Of a stretch of 50,045 bases of DNA, positions 32,232 to 41,418 are shown in pieces (the stretch's first letter is position 1; every line of letters starts with the position of its first letter). The notes beneath the pieces were generated by a model. It was not told the DNA's origin, did no database searches, and saw only the letters and a program-made list of their open reading frames with translations. The DNA comes from Albimonas sp041685625 (GTDB taxonomy: Bacteria > Pseudomonadota > Alphaproteobacteria > Rhodobacterales > Rhodobacteraceae): positions 1 through 50,045 of the forward strand of contig JAWLFJ010000014.1 in NCBI GenBank assembly GCA_041685625.1. Reading direction: 5' to 3'. Made by a program: the position numbers and the translations under genes.

Positions 32232-33755
32232 TCAACGCCAGACCAGCGCCCCGTCGTCGAGCGGCGCGTTCGGCAGCACGTCCTTGTCGACGTAGTAGTC
32301 CTGCGTCATCAGCCACGGATCGCGGTCGCCCTGCTTCGGCATCAGCGCGAGCGAGCGCATGACGTAGCCGGCGTCGAAGTTCTCGGGATCGATGAAGGGC
32401 CGCAGCGCCATGTCGGCGGCGGCGTCGCCGAGTTCCGGCGTGACCGAGACCGCCCCGCGGCGCGCCATCTCCGCCAGCAGCCGCGCCACCCAGTCGGCGA
32501 CGAGGTCCGCCCGCATCGTCCAGGACGTGCGCAGATAGCCGAAGACCCAGGCGAGGTTCGGCACGCCCGAGAACATGATCCCCCGATAGGTCACCGTCTC
32601 GGGCCAGGTCACCGGCGCCCCGTCGACGGTGAACGCCGCGTCGCCCATCACGCAGAGGTCGAAGCCGGTGGCGGTGACGATCACGTCCGCCTCCAGCGTC
32701 TCGCCCGAGGTCAGCGTCAGTCCCGTCTTCGTGAAGCCTTCGATCCCGTCGGTGACGACCGAGGCGCGCCCTTCGCGGATCGCGCGGAAGAGGTCGCCTT
32801 CCGGCACGCGCGCGAGGCGTTGCTTCCAGACGCGGTAGCGCGGCGTGAAATGCGGGTCGACCGGCGCCGCCCCGCCCAGCAGCGCCTCGGCCGCGCCGAG
32901 CAGCTCGGCCTGCAGGCCCTCCGGCGCCTCCCGCGCCCGCCGCTGGATCTCCTTCTGGTCGTGCAGCACCTTGCGGCGCATGATCTCGTGGAACCAGTCG
33001 TCCGGCAGGCCGAGCGGACGCAGCAGCGCGGCGAGCTCGTTCTCCTTCGGGCTGGGATAGAACCAGGTCGGCGAGCGCTGCAGCATCGTTACATGCGCCG
33101 CCGTCTGCGCCAGCGCCGGGACGATCGTCGCCGCCGTCGCGCCCGAGCCGATCACCACGACGCGCTCGCCGGCGTGGTCGAGATCCTCCGGCCAGGTCTG
33201 CGGATGCACGATGCGCCCCTCGAAGCGTTCCGTCCCCGGCCACTCCGGCGTGTAGGGCGTCTCGTGCCGGTAGTAGCCCTGGCACATCCAGAGGAACTTC
33301 GTCGTCAGCGCCTCCGTCGCGCCGGTGTCGAGATCCTCGACCGTGACCCGCCAGACGCCCGCCCCCGAGTCCCAGTCCGCCGCCGTCAGGCTGCGGCGGA
33401 AGCGGATGTGCGGGCGCAGCGCCAGCGCCTCGACCGCCTCGTCGAGATATTTCAGGATCTCGTCGGCCGTCGCGATCTCCACCCCGGTCCACGGCTTCCA
33501 CGCGAAGCCGAAGGTGTAGAGGTCGGAGTCCGAGCGGATGCCCGGAAACCTGTGCGTGCGCCAGGTGCCGCCGATCTCGTCCTGCCGGTCGATCATCGCG
33601 AAGGAGGCGCCGGGCAGGGCGTCGATCAGATGCTTGGCGGCGTCGATGCCGGAGATGCCGGCGCCGACGATCAGCACGTCGAAATCGGTGCGGGCCGGGT
33701 CGTCGGGCGCCGGCGCGGAGCGAAGCGCGGGCGTCGACGGGGTCGCGATGTTCAT
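32232..33755 (-). CDS. Flavin-dependent monooxygenase, Baeyer-Villiger type
   Basis: The 507-residue enzyme has the FAD-binding motif GAGISG at 31-36 and the GGTWRTHRFPGIRSDSD stretch that follows in type I BVMOs. Next are the fingerprint FEGRIVHPQTWP at 178-189 (F-x-G-x-x-x-H-x-x-x-W-P) and the NADPH site GSGATA at 203-208. It would insert oxygen into ketones or oxidise heteroatoms; the substrate is unknown. The start at 33755 is preceded by GGGAGGAGAGC. It follows the MORN-repeat gene by 54 bases on the same strand and lies just upstream of the leuA leader promoter. Confidence 0.9.
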   Translation of the reverse strand: MNIATPSTPALRSAPAPDDPARTDFDVLIVGAGISGIDAAKHLIDALPGASFAMIDRQDEIGGTWRTHRFPGIRSDSDLYTFGFAWKPWTGVEIATADEILKYLDEAVEALALRPHIRFRRSLTAADWDSGAGVWRVTVEDLDTGATEALTTKFLWMCQGYYRHETPYTPEWPGTERFEGRIVHPQTWPEDLDHAGERVVVIGSGATAATIVPALAQTAAHVTMLQRSPTWFYPSPKENELAALLRPLGLPDDWFHEIMRRKVLHDQKEIQRRAREAPEGLQAELLGAAEALLGGAAPVDPHFTPRYRVWKQRLARVPEGDLFRAIREGRASVVTDGIEGFTKTGLTLTSGETLEADVIVTATGFDLCVMGDAAFTVDGAPVTWPETVTYRGIMFSGVPNLAWVFGYLRTSWTMRADLVADWVARLLAEMARRGAVSVTPELGDAAADMALRPFIDPENFDAGYVMRSLALMPKQGDRDPWLMTQDYYVDKDVLPNAPLDDGALVWR

Positions 33756-33809
33756 GGTCTGCTCTCCTCCCGATGCGCCGTCGCGCACGGTCCTCGCGCC
33801 CCGGCGGGC

Positions 33810-35267
33810 TCAGTCGGCCGCAGGGGCGGGCGTCTCGTCGTCGGCCTCGGACGCGGAGGCCTCGGCGGGCGACGCGCCCCGGCGCCCCTCGCGCCACCAG
33901 CCGTCGTAGAGCGAGCCGTCGGCGTATTCCATCCGGCCCGGCCCGTCGCGACGCCCGGCCGTGAAGCGGCCGACATAGACGTCGCCGGTGGCGTATTCGG
34001 CGCGGCCCTCGCCCTCGATCCGGCCCTCGACCCACTCGCCCTCGTAGACGAAGCCGTCCGGCATCTCCAGCCGGCCCGCGCCGTGGCGCAGGCCGTCGCG
34101 GAACTCGCCGACATAGACGGAACCATCCGCGAACGCGCTGCGCCCGCGGCCGTGCTGGACGCCCTCGCGCCAGTCCCCGTCGTAGACGTAGCCGTCGGGG
34201 TATTCGAGCCGTCCCTCGCCGTGATGGCGGCCGGCTTCGAAGGCGCCTTCGTAGCGTACGCCCTCGGCGTTGACCGAGACGCCTTCGCCCTCGATCCGGC
34301 CCTCCGCCCAGTCACCCTCGTAGAAGCCGCCGTCGGCGTAGTCGATGCGGCCGGGGCCGTGCGGCGCGCCGGCGCGGAAGGCGCCGACATGCACCGAGCC
34401 GTTGGCATAGCGCATGCGTCCTTCGCCCTCGATGCGGCCTTCGACCCAACCGCCTTCGTAGCGGAAGCCGTCGGGGGCCTCGAGCAGGCCGTCGCCATGG
34501 CGCCGGTCGGCGAGGAACCCGCCGACATAGACGCTGCCGTCGGCGTAGGTCGCGGCGCCCTCGCCGGTGCGCAGACCGTTCGCGAAGCCGCCTTCGTAGC
34601 GGTCGCCGTTCGGATGCACGGCCACGCCTTCGCCATGGAAGGCGCCCTGCTTCCAGCCGCCTTCGTAGACCAGGCCGTCGGCGAGCTGCAGGCGTCCGCG
34701 CCCCTCGCGCCGGCCCTCGACCCAGCCGCCTTCATAGATCGAGCCGTCCGGATAGGTCGCCCGGCCCTCGCCGTGAGGAAGGCGGTCGGCGAAGTCGCCC
34801 TCGTAGCGGTAGCCGTCGGGGCGCGTCAGCACGCCGGTCCCGTTCTGGGCGTCGTCTCGGAACTCGCCCTGGTAGCGCGAGCCGTCGGCGTAGGTGGCGA
34901 CGCCGACGCCCTCGATGCGCCCGTCGACCCATGCGCCATCGTAGGAATCGCCGTTCGGGAAGTCGATGCGGCCGCGGCCGTGCGGCTTGCCGCCCTCGAA
35001 CTCTCCGGAATAGACGCTGCCGTCGGGATAGTGCGCGATGCCCTCGCCCGCGATCCAGCCGTCTCGGAACTCGCCCTCGTAGCGGAAGCCGTCCGGACGC
35101 TCCAACGCGCCGCGGCCGTGCTGGCGGCCGTCGCGGAACTGCCCCTCGTAGAGGTCGCCGGAATCGTACTGCTTGACGACGACGTCGCCCGCCGCCCGCA
35201 CCGCGCCGCCGGAGGCCGCCGCCAGGGCCGAGGCCGCCATCATTAGAACGAGGGTCCGAGCCCGCAT
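33810..35267 (-). CDS. Exported protein of about nineteen MORN repeats
   Basis: The 485-residue protein starts with a signal peptide (about 1-26, RARTLVLMMAASALAAASGGAVRAA). Tandem 23-residue MORN repeats then run from about residue 34 to 470: 18 full and one partial copy, each of the form G-x-x-Y-x-G-x-F/W-x-x-G-x-x-x-G-x-G-x-x-x-x-x-D. The tail is acidic and Ala/Pro-rich. MORN repeats form extended beta sheets and are thought to bind lipids or other surfaces. The open frame extends 94 codons farther upstream, but ATG 35267 begins a clear signal peptide. Likely periplasmic or surface structural protein; no partner is evident. Confidence 0.87.
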   Translation of the reverse strand: MRARTLVLMMAASALAAASGGAVRAAGDVVVKQYDSGDLYEGQFRDGRQHGRGALERPDGFRYEGEFRDGWIAGEGIAHYPDGSVYSGEFEGGKPHGRGRIDFPNGDSYDGAWVDGRIEGVGVATYADGSRYQGEFRDDAQNGTGVLTRPDGYRYEGDFADRLPHGEGRATYPDGSIYEGGWVEGRREGRGRLQLADGLVYEGGWKQGAFHGEGVAVHPNGDRYEGGFANGLRTGEGAATYADGSVYVGGFLADRRHGDGLLEAPDGFRYEGGWVEGRIEGEGRMRYANGSVHVGAFRAGAPHGPGRIDYADGGFYEGDWAEGRIEGEGVSVNAEGVRYEGAFEAGRHHGEGRLEYPDGYVYDGDWREGVQHGRGRSAFADGSVYVGEFRDGLRHGAGRLEMPDGFVYEGEWVEGRIEGEGRAEYATGDVYVGRFTAGRRDGPGRMEYADGSLYDGWWREGRRGASPAEASASEADDETPAPAAD

Positions 35268-35415
35268 CACGCCGCGCCTTTCCAAGGGATCACGCCGGCG
35301 ACGATAGGGGGCCGCCCCGGCGCCGGCAACCGGCAGGTCCGCGCGCCGGCGCCGCCTTGCCTCGCCGGCCCGGGGGCTAGTATCCAGCGCCAGCCCTCCG
35401 GCCGAAGGACGCGCC

Positions 35416-37143
35416 ATGCCCCCCGCCATGCCCCCCGCCACGCCCGGCGACAGCCTCGAGACCCGCCTCGCCGCCGCCCGGGCGGAGGGGCGCGCCTTTC
35501 GCCTGACGCTGGCGCAGATCGGGCCTACGGTGGGCGACGTGACCGGCAACGCGGAGCGGGCCTTCGCGGCGTGGGAGGCGGGGCGCGAGGCGGGCGCCGA
35601 CCTCGTGGCGCTGCCGGAGATGTTCCTCGCCGGCTATCAGCCGCAGGATCTGGTGCTGAAGCCCGCCTTCCTCGCCGCCTGCGCGGCGGCGCTGGAGGCG
35701 CTGGCGGCGCGGACGGCGGAGGGGCCGGCCCTCGGCGTGGGGCTTCCCACGGCGGATCCGGGGGGGGTGGCGAACGCGTATGCCATCCTCGACGGCGGCT
35801 CCGTTCGGGCATTGTTCCGCAAGCATCATCTGCCGAACTACGGCGTCTTCGACGAGAAGCGGCTCTATCGGCCGGCCGATCCGCAGGGGCCGGTGACGGT
35901 CGGGCCGCTGCGCCTCGGCGTGCCGATCTGCGAGGACGCCTGGTTCCCCGACGTGACCGAGACGCACGCCGAGACCGGGGCCGAGCTGCTGCTTGTCCCG
36001 AACGGCTCGCCCTATCAGCGCGGCAAGCACGAGATCCGGCGCGGCCTGATGGTCGAGCGGGTGGTCGAGACCGGGCTCGGCCTCGTCTATCTCAACATGA
36101 CCGGCGGGCAGGACGATCAGTGCTTCGACGGCGCCTCCTTCGTGCTCAATCCGCACGGCGCGCTCGCGGCGCAGTTCCCGGCCTTCGACGAGGCGGTCGA
36201 GACGCTGGACTTCGAGCGCACCAACGAGGGCTGGGTCTGCCTGCCGGGCCTGAAGGCGCATCTGCCGGAGACGCGCGAGCAGGACTACCGCGCCATGGTG
36301 GAGGCGACGCGCGACTACATGCGCAAGACCGGCTTCGCCAAGGCGGTGCTCGGGCTTTCGGGCGGGGTCGACTCGGCGCTGGTGGCGACCATCGCGGCGG
36401 ACGCGATCGGGCCGGAGAACCTGCGCTGCGTGATGCTGCCCTCGCGCTACACCTCGGCCGAGAGCCTCGAGGACGCCGCGGCCGTCGCCCGCAACCTCGG
36501 CTGCGCGCTGCACGAGCTCTCGATCGCGCCGGCGGTGGAGACGGTGGGCACGACGCTCGGGCCGCTGTTCGAGGGGCGCGCGCCGGACGTGACCGAGGAG
36601 AACGTGCAGTCGCGCCTGCGCGGGCTGCTGCTGATGGCGCTCTCGAACAAGTTCGGCGAACTGCTTCTGACCACGGGCAACAAGTCCGAGGTCGCGGTCG
36701 GCTACGCCACGCTCTACGGCGACATGAACGGGGGCTGGAACCCGCTCAAGGACCTCTACAAGACCGCCGTGTTCGAGACCTGCCGCTGGCGCAACGGCGC
36801 GCACCGGCCCTGGATGAAGGGGCCGCCGGGCGAGGTGATCCCGACGCGGGTGATCGAGAAGGCGCCCTCGGCCGAGCTGCGCGAGGACCAGAGGGACGAG
36901 GACAGCCTGCCGCCCTACGCCGCGCTCGACGAGATCCTGGAGCACCTGATCGAGCACGACGCCTCGGTCGCGGACGTCGTGGCGCTGGGGCACGATCCGG
37001 CCACGGTGCGGCGGATCGAGCGGCTGCTGCACGTCGCGGAATACAAGCGCCATCAATCGGCGCCGGGGCCGAAGCTGGGCTCGCGCGCGTTCTGGCTGGA
37101 CCGGCGCTATCCCATCGCCAACGGCTGGGTCGATCGTGCCTGA
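35416..37143 (+). CDS. nadE: Glutamine-dependent NAD+ synthetase
   Basis: The 575-residue enzyme has an N-terminal nitrilase-type glutaminase domain: Glu68 in LVALPEMFLAG, Lys136 in FRKHHLPNYGVFDE and Cys172 in VPICEDAW form the catalytic triad. Its C-terminal NAD synthetase domain has the ATP pyrophosphatase motif SGGVDS at 315-320. The family's NKSEVAVGYATLYGDMNGG motif is present. It amidates nicotinic acid adenine dinucleotide. An in-frame ATG at 35428 is an alternative start. The 148-base gap to the divergent MORN gene has a 9-bp inverted repeat (GGCGCCGGC, 35319-35327, with 35345-35353). Confidence 0.97.
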   Translation: MPPAMPPATPGDSLETRLAAARAEGRAFRLTLAQIGPTVGDVTGNAERAFAAWEAGREAGADLVALPEMFLAGYQPQDLVLKPAFLAACAAALEALAARTAEGPALGVGLPTADPGGVANAYAILDGGSVRALFRKHHLPNYGVFDEKRLYRPADPQGPVTVGPLRLGVPICEDAWFPDVTETHAETGAELLLVPNGSPYQRGKHEIRRGLMVERVVETGLGLVYLNMTGGQDDQCFDGASFVLNPHGALAAQFPAFDEAVETLDFERTNEGWVCLPGLKAHLPETREQDYRAMVEATRDYMRKTGFAKAVLGLSGGVDSALVATIAADAIGPENLRCVMLPSRYTSAESLEDAAAVARNLGCALHELSIAPAVETVGTTLGPLFEGRAPDVTEENVQSRLRGLLLMALSNKFGELLLTTGNKSEVAVGYATLYGDMNGGWNPLKDLYKTAVFETCRWRNGAHRPWMKGPPGEVIPTRVIEKAPSAELREDQRDEDSLPPYAALDEILEHLIEHDASVADVVALGHDPATVRRIERLLHVAEYKRHQSAPGPKLGSRAFWLDRRYPIANGWVDRA

Positions 37144-37230
37144 GCGGGCGGCGCCGCGGCGCGCCGAGGCCGCCTTGCCGACGCGGGCCGCGGCCCGCGG
37201 GGCGCATCGGGTCGAGCCGGAGGACGGGGC

Positions 37231-37734
37231 ATGACCGCGCCGGGCGGCCCGCCCTCCGACGCGCGCTTCGAGTTCCGGGCGCATGCGCTGAAGCTGCGGC
37301 TGCTGTCCTGGCTGGTGGCCGGGCTGGCGGCGCTGCTGATCTGGTACGCCGCGACCGCCGCCCCGGCGCCGATGGCGGTGGCGCCGGTGGTCGTGCTGCT
37401 GCTGGTCGGCGCGGTGACGGCCGGGCGGCTCGCCTCCGATCCGCGGCCGGTGCTGGCGGTCGACGCCGAGGGGCTGGAGGACCGGCTGCACGGGCGCATC
37501 CCCTGGCGCGACGTCGCCTGGTACCGGGCGCAGGGCGGGATCACGCCGGGCTTCGGGTGGGCGCTGAAGAAAGGCGTGCAACCGCCTCGAAACCGGAACA
37601 TATATCGGGTGCAGGCCGTTCTGAACGCGCTGTCGGGCCTGCCGCCGAGGAGCTACCGGCGCAAGCTTCTGCTGGCGACGCCGCAGGAGATGGCGGCGGC
37701 CTGCCGCGTGCATCGCCCGGAACTGGAGCGATGA
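37231..37734 (+). CDS. Two-helix membrane protein of unknown function
   Basis: The 167-residue protein has two membrane segments at about 26-43 (SWLVAGLAALLIWYAATA) and 48-66 (PMAVAPVVVLLLVGAVTAG). A beta-rich cytoplasmic domain follows with VLAVDAEGLEDRLHGRIPWRDVAWYRA and RSYRRKLLLATPQEMAAA. The pattern of a D-x-x-G-(L)-x-x-R segment with W-x-(D)-V resembles PH-like domains of the STM3941 type, which suggests a membrane sensing or lipid role; this is a loose resemblance. It sits between nadE and gltX on the same strand, 25 bases before gltX. Confidence 0.65.
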   Translation: MTAPGGPPSDARFEFRAHALKLRLLSWLVAGLAALLIWYAATAAPAPMAVAPVVVLLLVGAVTAGRLASDPRPVLAVDAEGLEDRLHGRIPWRDVAWYRAQGGITPGFGWALKKGVQPPRNRNIYRVQAVLNALSGLPPRSYRRKLLLATPQEMAAACRVHRPELER

Positions 37735-37759
37735 GGGAGGTCCGGTCGCCAGGTCACGG

Positions 37760-39130
37760 ATGCCGAACGCCATGATCGTCACGCGCTTCGCCCCCTCGCC
37801 GACGGGTCGGCTGCATCTGGGCAACCTGCGCGCCGCGCTCTTCAACTGGGCGCTCGCGCGGCGCGCGGGCGGGCGGTTCCTGCTCCGGATGGACGACACC
37901 GATCCGGAGCGATCGAAGCCCGAGTTCGCCGAGGCGATCCGCGAGGACCTGCGCTGGCTGGGCCTGACCTGGGACAGGGAGATCCGGCAGTCGGAGCGCC
38001 TGCCGCTCCATGCGGCCGCGGCGGAGCGGCTGAAGGCGGCGGGGAGGCTCTATCCCTGCTGGGAGACGCCGGACGAGCTGGCGCTGCGGCGCCGGGCGCA
38101 GGCGGCGGCGGGGCGACCGCCGGTCTACGACCGCGCCGCGCTGCGGCTGAGCGAGGCGGAGAAGGCGGCGCTCGCGGCGGAGCGGGCGCCGCACTGGCGC
38201 TTCCGGCTCGAGCATGGGCGCGTCGAGTGGGAGGACGGCGTGCTCGGGCCGACCGGGATCGAGGCGGCCTCGCTCTCGGATCCGGTGCTGATCCGCGAGG
38301 ACGGGCTGATCCTCTACACGCTGGCGAGCGTGGCGGACGACGCCGACTGCGCGATCACGGACGTGGTGCGGGGCGCGGACCACGTCGCCAACACGGCGGT
38401 GCAGATCCAGCTCTTCGCGGCGCTGGGGGCGGCGCCGCCGCGCTTCGCGCATCACGCGCTGCTGACCGATCCGGCGGGCGAGCCGTTCTCCAAGCGCGCC
38501 GACGCGCTGTCGCTGGCGGCGCTGCGGGAGGCGGAGATCGAGCCGCTGGCGCTGCTCTCGCTGCTGGCGCGGCTGGGCTCGGCCGATCCGGTGGAGCCGC
38601 GGACCTCGCTCGAGGAGATCGCGGCGGGGTTCGGCTTGTCGCGTTTCGGCGGGGCGCCGACGCGGCTGGACCCGGCGGAGCTGCCCGCGCTCTCGGCCCG
38701 CACGCTGCGGGGTCTGCCCTTCGCCGCGGTCCGGGACCGGCTGCCCGCGCTGGGGATCGACCCGGCGGAGGCGGCGGCGGCGTGGGATCTGCTGGCGCCG
38801 AACCTGGACCGGCTGTCGGACCTCCGAGAGTGGTTGAGGATCCTGCGTGAAGGTCCTGATCCGGAAGCGTTGGAGTGGCTTTCGGAGGAGGATCGCGCCT
38901 ATCTGGCCGAGGCGGCGCCCCTGCTGCCGGAACGGCCCTGGGACGAGACCAGCTGGGCGACCTGGACCGCCGCGTGCAAGGCGGCGACCGGGCGCAAGGG
39001 CGCGGCGCTCTATCGTCCGCTGCGCGTCCTGCTGACGGGGCGGCGGTCCGGGCCGGAGATGGCGGCGCTGATGCCGCGGCTGAGAGGCGGGGCGCCGCTT
39101 TCGCCGGAGGGGCGGGAGCCCCGCGGTTGA
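37760..39130 (+). CDS. gltX: Glutamyl-tRNA synthetase
   Basis: The 456-residue enzyme has the class I motifs HLGN at 19-22 (RFAPSPTGRLHLGN) and FSKRADAL at 243-250 in the place of KMSKS. The family's MDDTDPERSKPEFAEAI and ILYTLASVADDADCAITDVVRGADHVANTA segments are clear, and a C-terminal helical anticodon-binding domain follows. Alphaproteobacteria often carry two GltX proteins, one charging tRNA-Gln for amidation; which of the two this is cannot be said. The motif change (K-L-S-K-R to F-S-K-R) is worth noting. Met5 (37772) is an alternative start. Confidence 0.94.
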   Translation: MPNAMIVTRFAPSPTGRLHLGNLRAALFNWALARRAGGRFLLRMDDTDPERSKPEFAEAIREDLRWLGLTWDREIRQSERLPLHAAAAERLKAAGRLYPCWETPDELALRRRAQAAAGRPPVYDRAALRLSEAEKAALAAERAPHWRFRLEHGRVEWEDGVLGPTGIEAASLSDPVLIREDGLILYTLASVADDADCAITDVVRGADHVANTAVQIQLFAALGAAPPRFAHHALLTDPAGEPFSKRADALSLAALREAEIEPLALLSLLARLGSADPVEPRTSLEEIAAGFGLSRFGGAPTRLDPAELPALSARTLRGLPFAAVRDRLPALGIDPAEAAAAWDLLAPNLDRLSDLREWLRILREGPDPEALEWLSEEDRAYLAEAAPLLPERPWDETSWATWTAACKAATGRKGAALYRPLRVLLTGRRSGPEMAALMPRLRGGAPLSPEGREPRG

Positions 39131-39189
39131 CGGTCGGCGCCCGACGTGCTGACTGAAGGCGAGGCAGGCCGGGCAGGGAGGCGCCGCGG

Positions 39190-41238
39190 ATGAGCCCCGT
39201 CGACAGCCCGGACGCCGCGAGACCGGGGCGGCCCGGGCGCCGCCGCGGGCCGACCTGGCGCGACGCGCGGCGCTTCGCCTCGGCGCGGCTGCTTCTGGGA
39301 CTGGTCATCGTGGCGGCGGTGTCGTTGGCGGCGGTGGCCGGGTTCCGCGACACCCAGGCGCTGCGCTCGCTCGAGGCGGGCTTGAACGACCGGCTGCGCG
39401 TGATCCTCTCGCCGAAGTCGGAGGCGCAGGATCCGCGGATCACGATCCTGACCGTCACCGAGGACACGCTGGCGCTGTTCCCCTACCGCTCGCCGGTGGA
39501 CCGGGACTTCCTCGCCCGGCTGATCGACCTTCTGGGCGAGGCGGGGGTGCGCGGCATCGCCGTCGACGTCCTGATCGACCAGGCGACGGAGCCCGAGAAG
39601 GACGCGGCGCTGATCGCGGCGATGCGGCGCTTCGACGGGCCGCTGATCCTCGCCTGGGCGGACGCGCGGGCGGGGTTGCGGCCGCAGCAGGAGGCGTTCC
39701 TCGAGGCGTTCACCGAGGAGAGCGGGGCGACGCCCGGCTTCGCGACGGTGCGCTACGACGACGACGGGGTGGTGCGGCGCTTCGAGAGTTCGCTGGAGGG
39801 GACCGAGGTGCGCTCGCTCCCCGCGGCGATGCTGGAGGCGACGGGGCTGCGGACGACGCCCGAGGCGGGGCTGATCGACTGGCGGCGGGAGACCGAGGAC
39901 GGCGCGACGACGTTCCAGCTGCTGCCGAGCCACACGCTGCTGAACCCGGCGCTGCCGGCGGCGATGTTCGAGGCCTGGTTCGGCGGGCGCTACGTGATGA
40001 TCGGCGCGGATCTCGAGCAGACCGACCGGCACCAGACCTCGCTGGCGGTGGATCCGACGATCTCCAACCGCACCTCCGCCGGGGTGCTGCTGCACGCGCA
40101 CGTCCTCAGCCAGATGCTGGACGGGCGGGTGGTGGAGAACTGGTCGGTGGAGCGCCGGGAGGGGGTCGCGATCGTCGCGGGGCTGGCGGCGCTCGGCGTG
40201 CTGCTCGGCCTCTCGAACCTCTCGTTCCTGCTGAAGCTGGTGGGGCTGGCGGCGGGGGGCGCGGCGTATCTGGGCCTCGCGCTGATGCTGGCGGCGGACG
40301 GCGGGCCGTATCCGCCGGTGGCGCCCGCGCTGCTGGCGCTCGGCGTCACCTTCGGGCTCGGCGGCGCGGCGGAGGCGTTCCTGTCGAGCCGCGAGAAGCG
40401 GTTCATCCGGGAGGCGTTCTCGCACTACCTCGAGCCGGCGATGGTGGACCGGCTGGCGCGGGACCGCTCCTCGCTCAAGCTCGGCGGGGAGCGGCGGGAG
40501 ATCAGCTTCATCTTCACCGACGTCGCCGGCTTCACGGACATGTCGGAGCGGCTGGAGCCGGAGGTGCTGTCGGCGTTGCTGAACGAGTATTTCGACGGCA
40601 TCGCCGACATCATCGCCCGCCACGACGGGGCCATCGACAAGTTCATCGGGGACGCGGTGGTGGCGCTGTTCGGCGCGCTGACCGACGAGCCCGAGCACGC
40701 GCTGAACGCGCTGCGCTGCGCGGCCGAGATGGACGCCTTCGCCGAGGCGTTCCGCGCCGAGAAGGCGCATCTCGGCCTCGGGGTGACGCGGATCGGGGTG
40801 CATACCGGTTCCGCCTCGGTCGGCAATTTCGGCGGGCGCAGGCGCTTCGACTACACCGCCATGGGCGACGCCATGAACACCGCGGCGCGGCTCGAGGGCA
40901 TCAACAAGCGGCTCGGCACGCGGGTCACGGTCTCGGCCGCCGCGCGGGAGGCGGCGCTGCGCGACGCGCGGCCCGAGAAGCCGGCGCCGCCGCTCAGGCC
41001 GGTGGGCCGCGTCCAGCTGAAGGGCAAGGCCGAACCGGTCGAGGTCTGGAACCTCGACCGCGAGACGTCGGAGGCGCAGCGCGTCGCCTACGAGCGGGCC
41101 TTCGCGCGGCTGCGCAGGGCGCCCGAGTCGGCGCCGAAGGCGTTCGCCGCCCTCGCCGCGGACGGCGCGCCCGATCCCCTGGTTGCGCTGCACCACTTCA
41201 GATTGCAGCAAGGCGAACGCGGCGACACCATCACGTGA
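39190..41238 (+). CDS. CHASE2 domain adenylate/guanylate cyclase
   Basis: The 682-residue protein has one N-terminal membrane helix (34-51) and a periplasmic CHASE2 sensor domain (about 60-320). The sensor includes ITILTVTEDTLALFPYRSPVDRDFLARLIDLL and GVRGIAVDVLIDQ. Three more helices follow (327-397), then a class III nucleotide cyclase domain (about 437-600). The two metal-binding aspartates are Asp444 (FIFTDVAGFTDMSERL) and Asp488 (IDKFIGDAVVALFG); Lys484 beside the second suggests ATP as substrate. It would couple a periplasmic signal to cAMP. It lies upstream of an exported protein, TpsB and TpsA genes. Confidence 0.93.
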   Translation: MSPVDSPDAARPGRPGRRRGPTWRDARRFASARLLLGLVIVAAVSLAAVAGFRDTQALRSLEAGLNDRLRVILSPKSEAQDPRITILTVTEDTLALFPYRSPVDRDFLARLIDLLGEAGVRGIAVDVLIDQATEPEKDAALIAAMRRFDGPLILAWADARAGLRPQQEAFLEAFTEESGATPGFATVRYDDDGVVRRFESSLEGTEVRSLPAAMLEATGLRTTPEAGLIDWRRETEDGATTFQLLPSHTLLNPALPAAMFEAWFGGRYVMIGADLEQTDRHQTSLAVDPTISNRTSAGVLLHAHVLSQMLDGRVVENWSVERREGVAIVAGLAALGVLLGLSNLSFLLKLVGLAAGGAAYLGLALMLAADGGPYPPVAPALLALGVTFGLGGAAEAFLSSREKRFIREAFSHYLEPAMVDRLARDRSSLKLGGERREISFIFTDVAGFTDMSERLEPEVLSALLNEYFDGIADIIARHDGAIDKFIGDAVVALFGALTDEPEHALNALRCAAEMDAFAEAFRAEKAHLGLGVTRIGVHTGSASVGNFGGRRRFDYTAMGDAMNTAARLEGINKRLGTRVTVSAAAREAALRDARPEKPAPPLRPVGRVQLKGKAEPVEVWNLDRETSEAQRVAYERAFARLRRAPESAPKAFAALAADGAPDPLVALHHFRLQQGERGDTIT

Positions 41239-41304
41239 TCGGAGCGTCGATTCCCGGCGATTGACCCTAAGGAAACTGTTCCTGTGGGCCGGATTCGATT
41301 AGCA

Positions 41305-41320
41305 TGTGCTTAAGAACACA
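41305..41320 (+). promoter_or_regulatory. CRP-like palindrome between the cyclase gene and the exported-protein/TPS genes
   Basis: TGTG-N8-CACA (41305-41320) sits in the 180-base gap between the cyclase stop and the next start; flanking bases extend the palindrome to ATGTG-N8-CACAT. It resembles the CRP half sites TGTGA-N6-TCACA but lacks the inner A/T. A second palindrome AGGAA-N4-TTCCT lies at about 41270-41283, next to TTGACC at 41261-41266, but no good -10 follows. Regulation by the cyclase's own product is a hypothesis. Confidence 0.4.
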
Positions 41321-41418
41321 TCGACGTCGCACCGGATCGGCTAGTCAGGGCGGACGAAACGCGTGTCCCCCCACCGCGTACCCGCCCTGACACGGCACCC
41401 CGGAACGGAGGCTCCGAC

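Noticed and set aside
41261..41283. Sigma-70 promoter at TTGACC before the exported protein gene
   Set aside because: TTGACC is a good -35 but no acceptable -10 lies 16-18 bases downstream.
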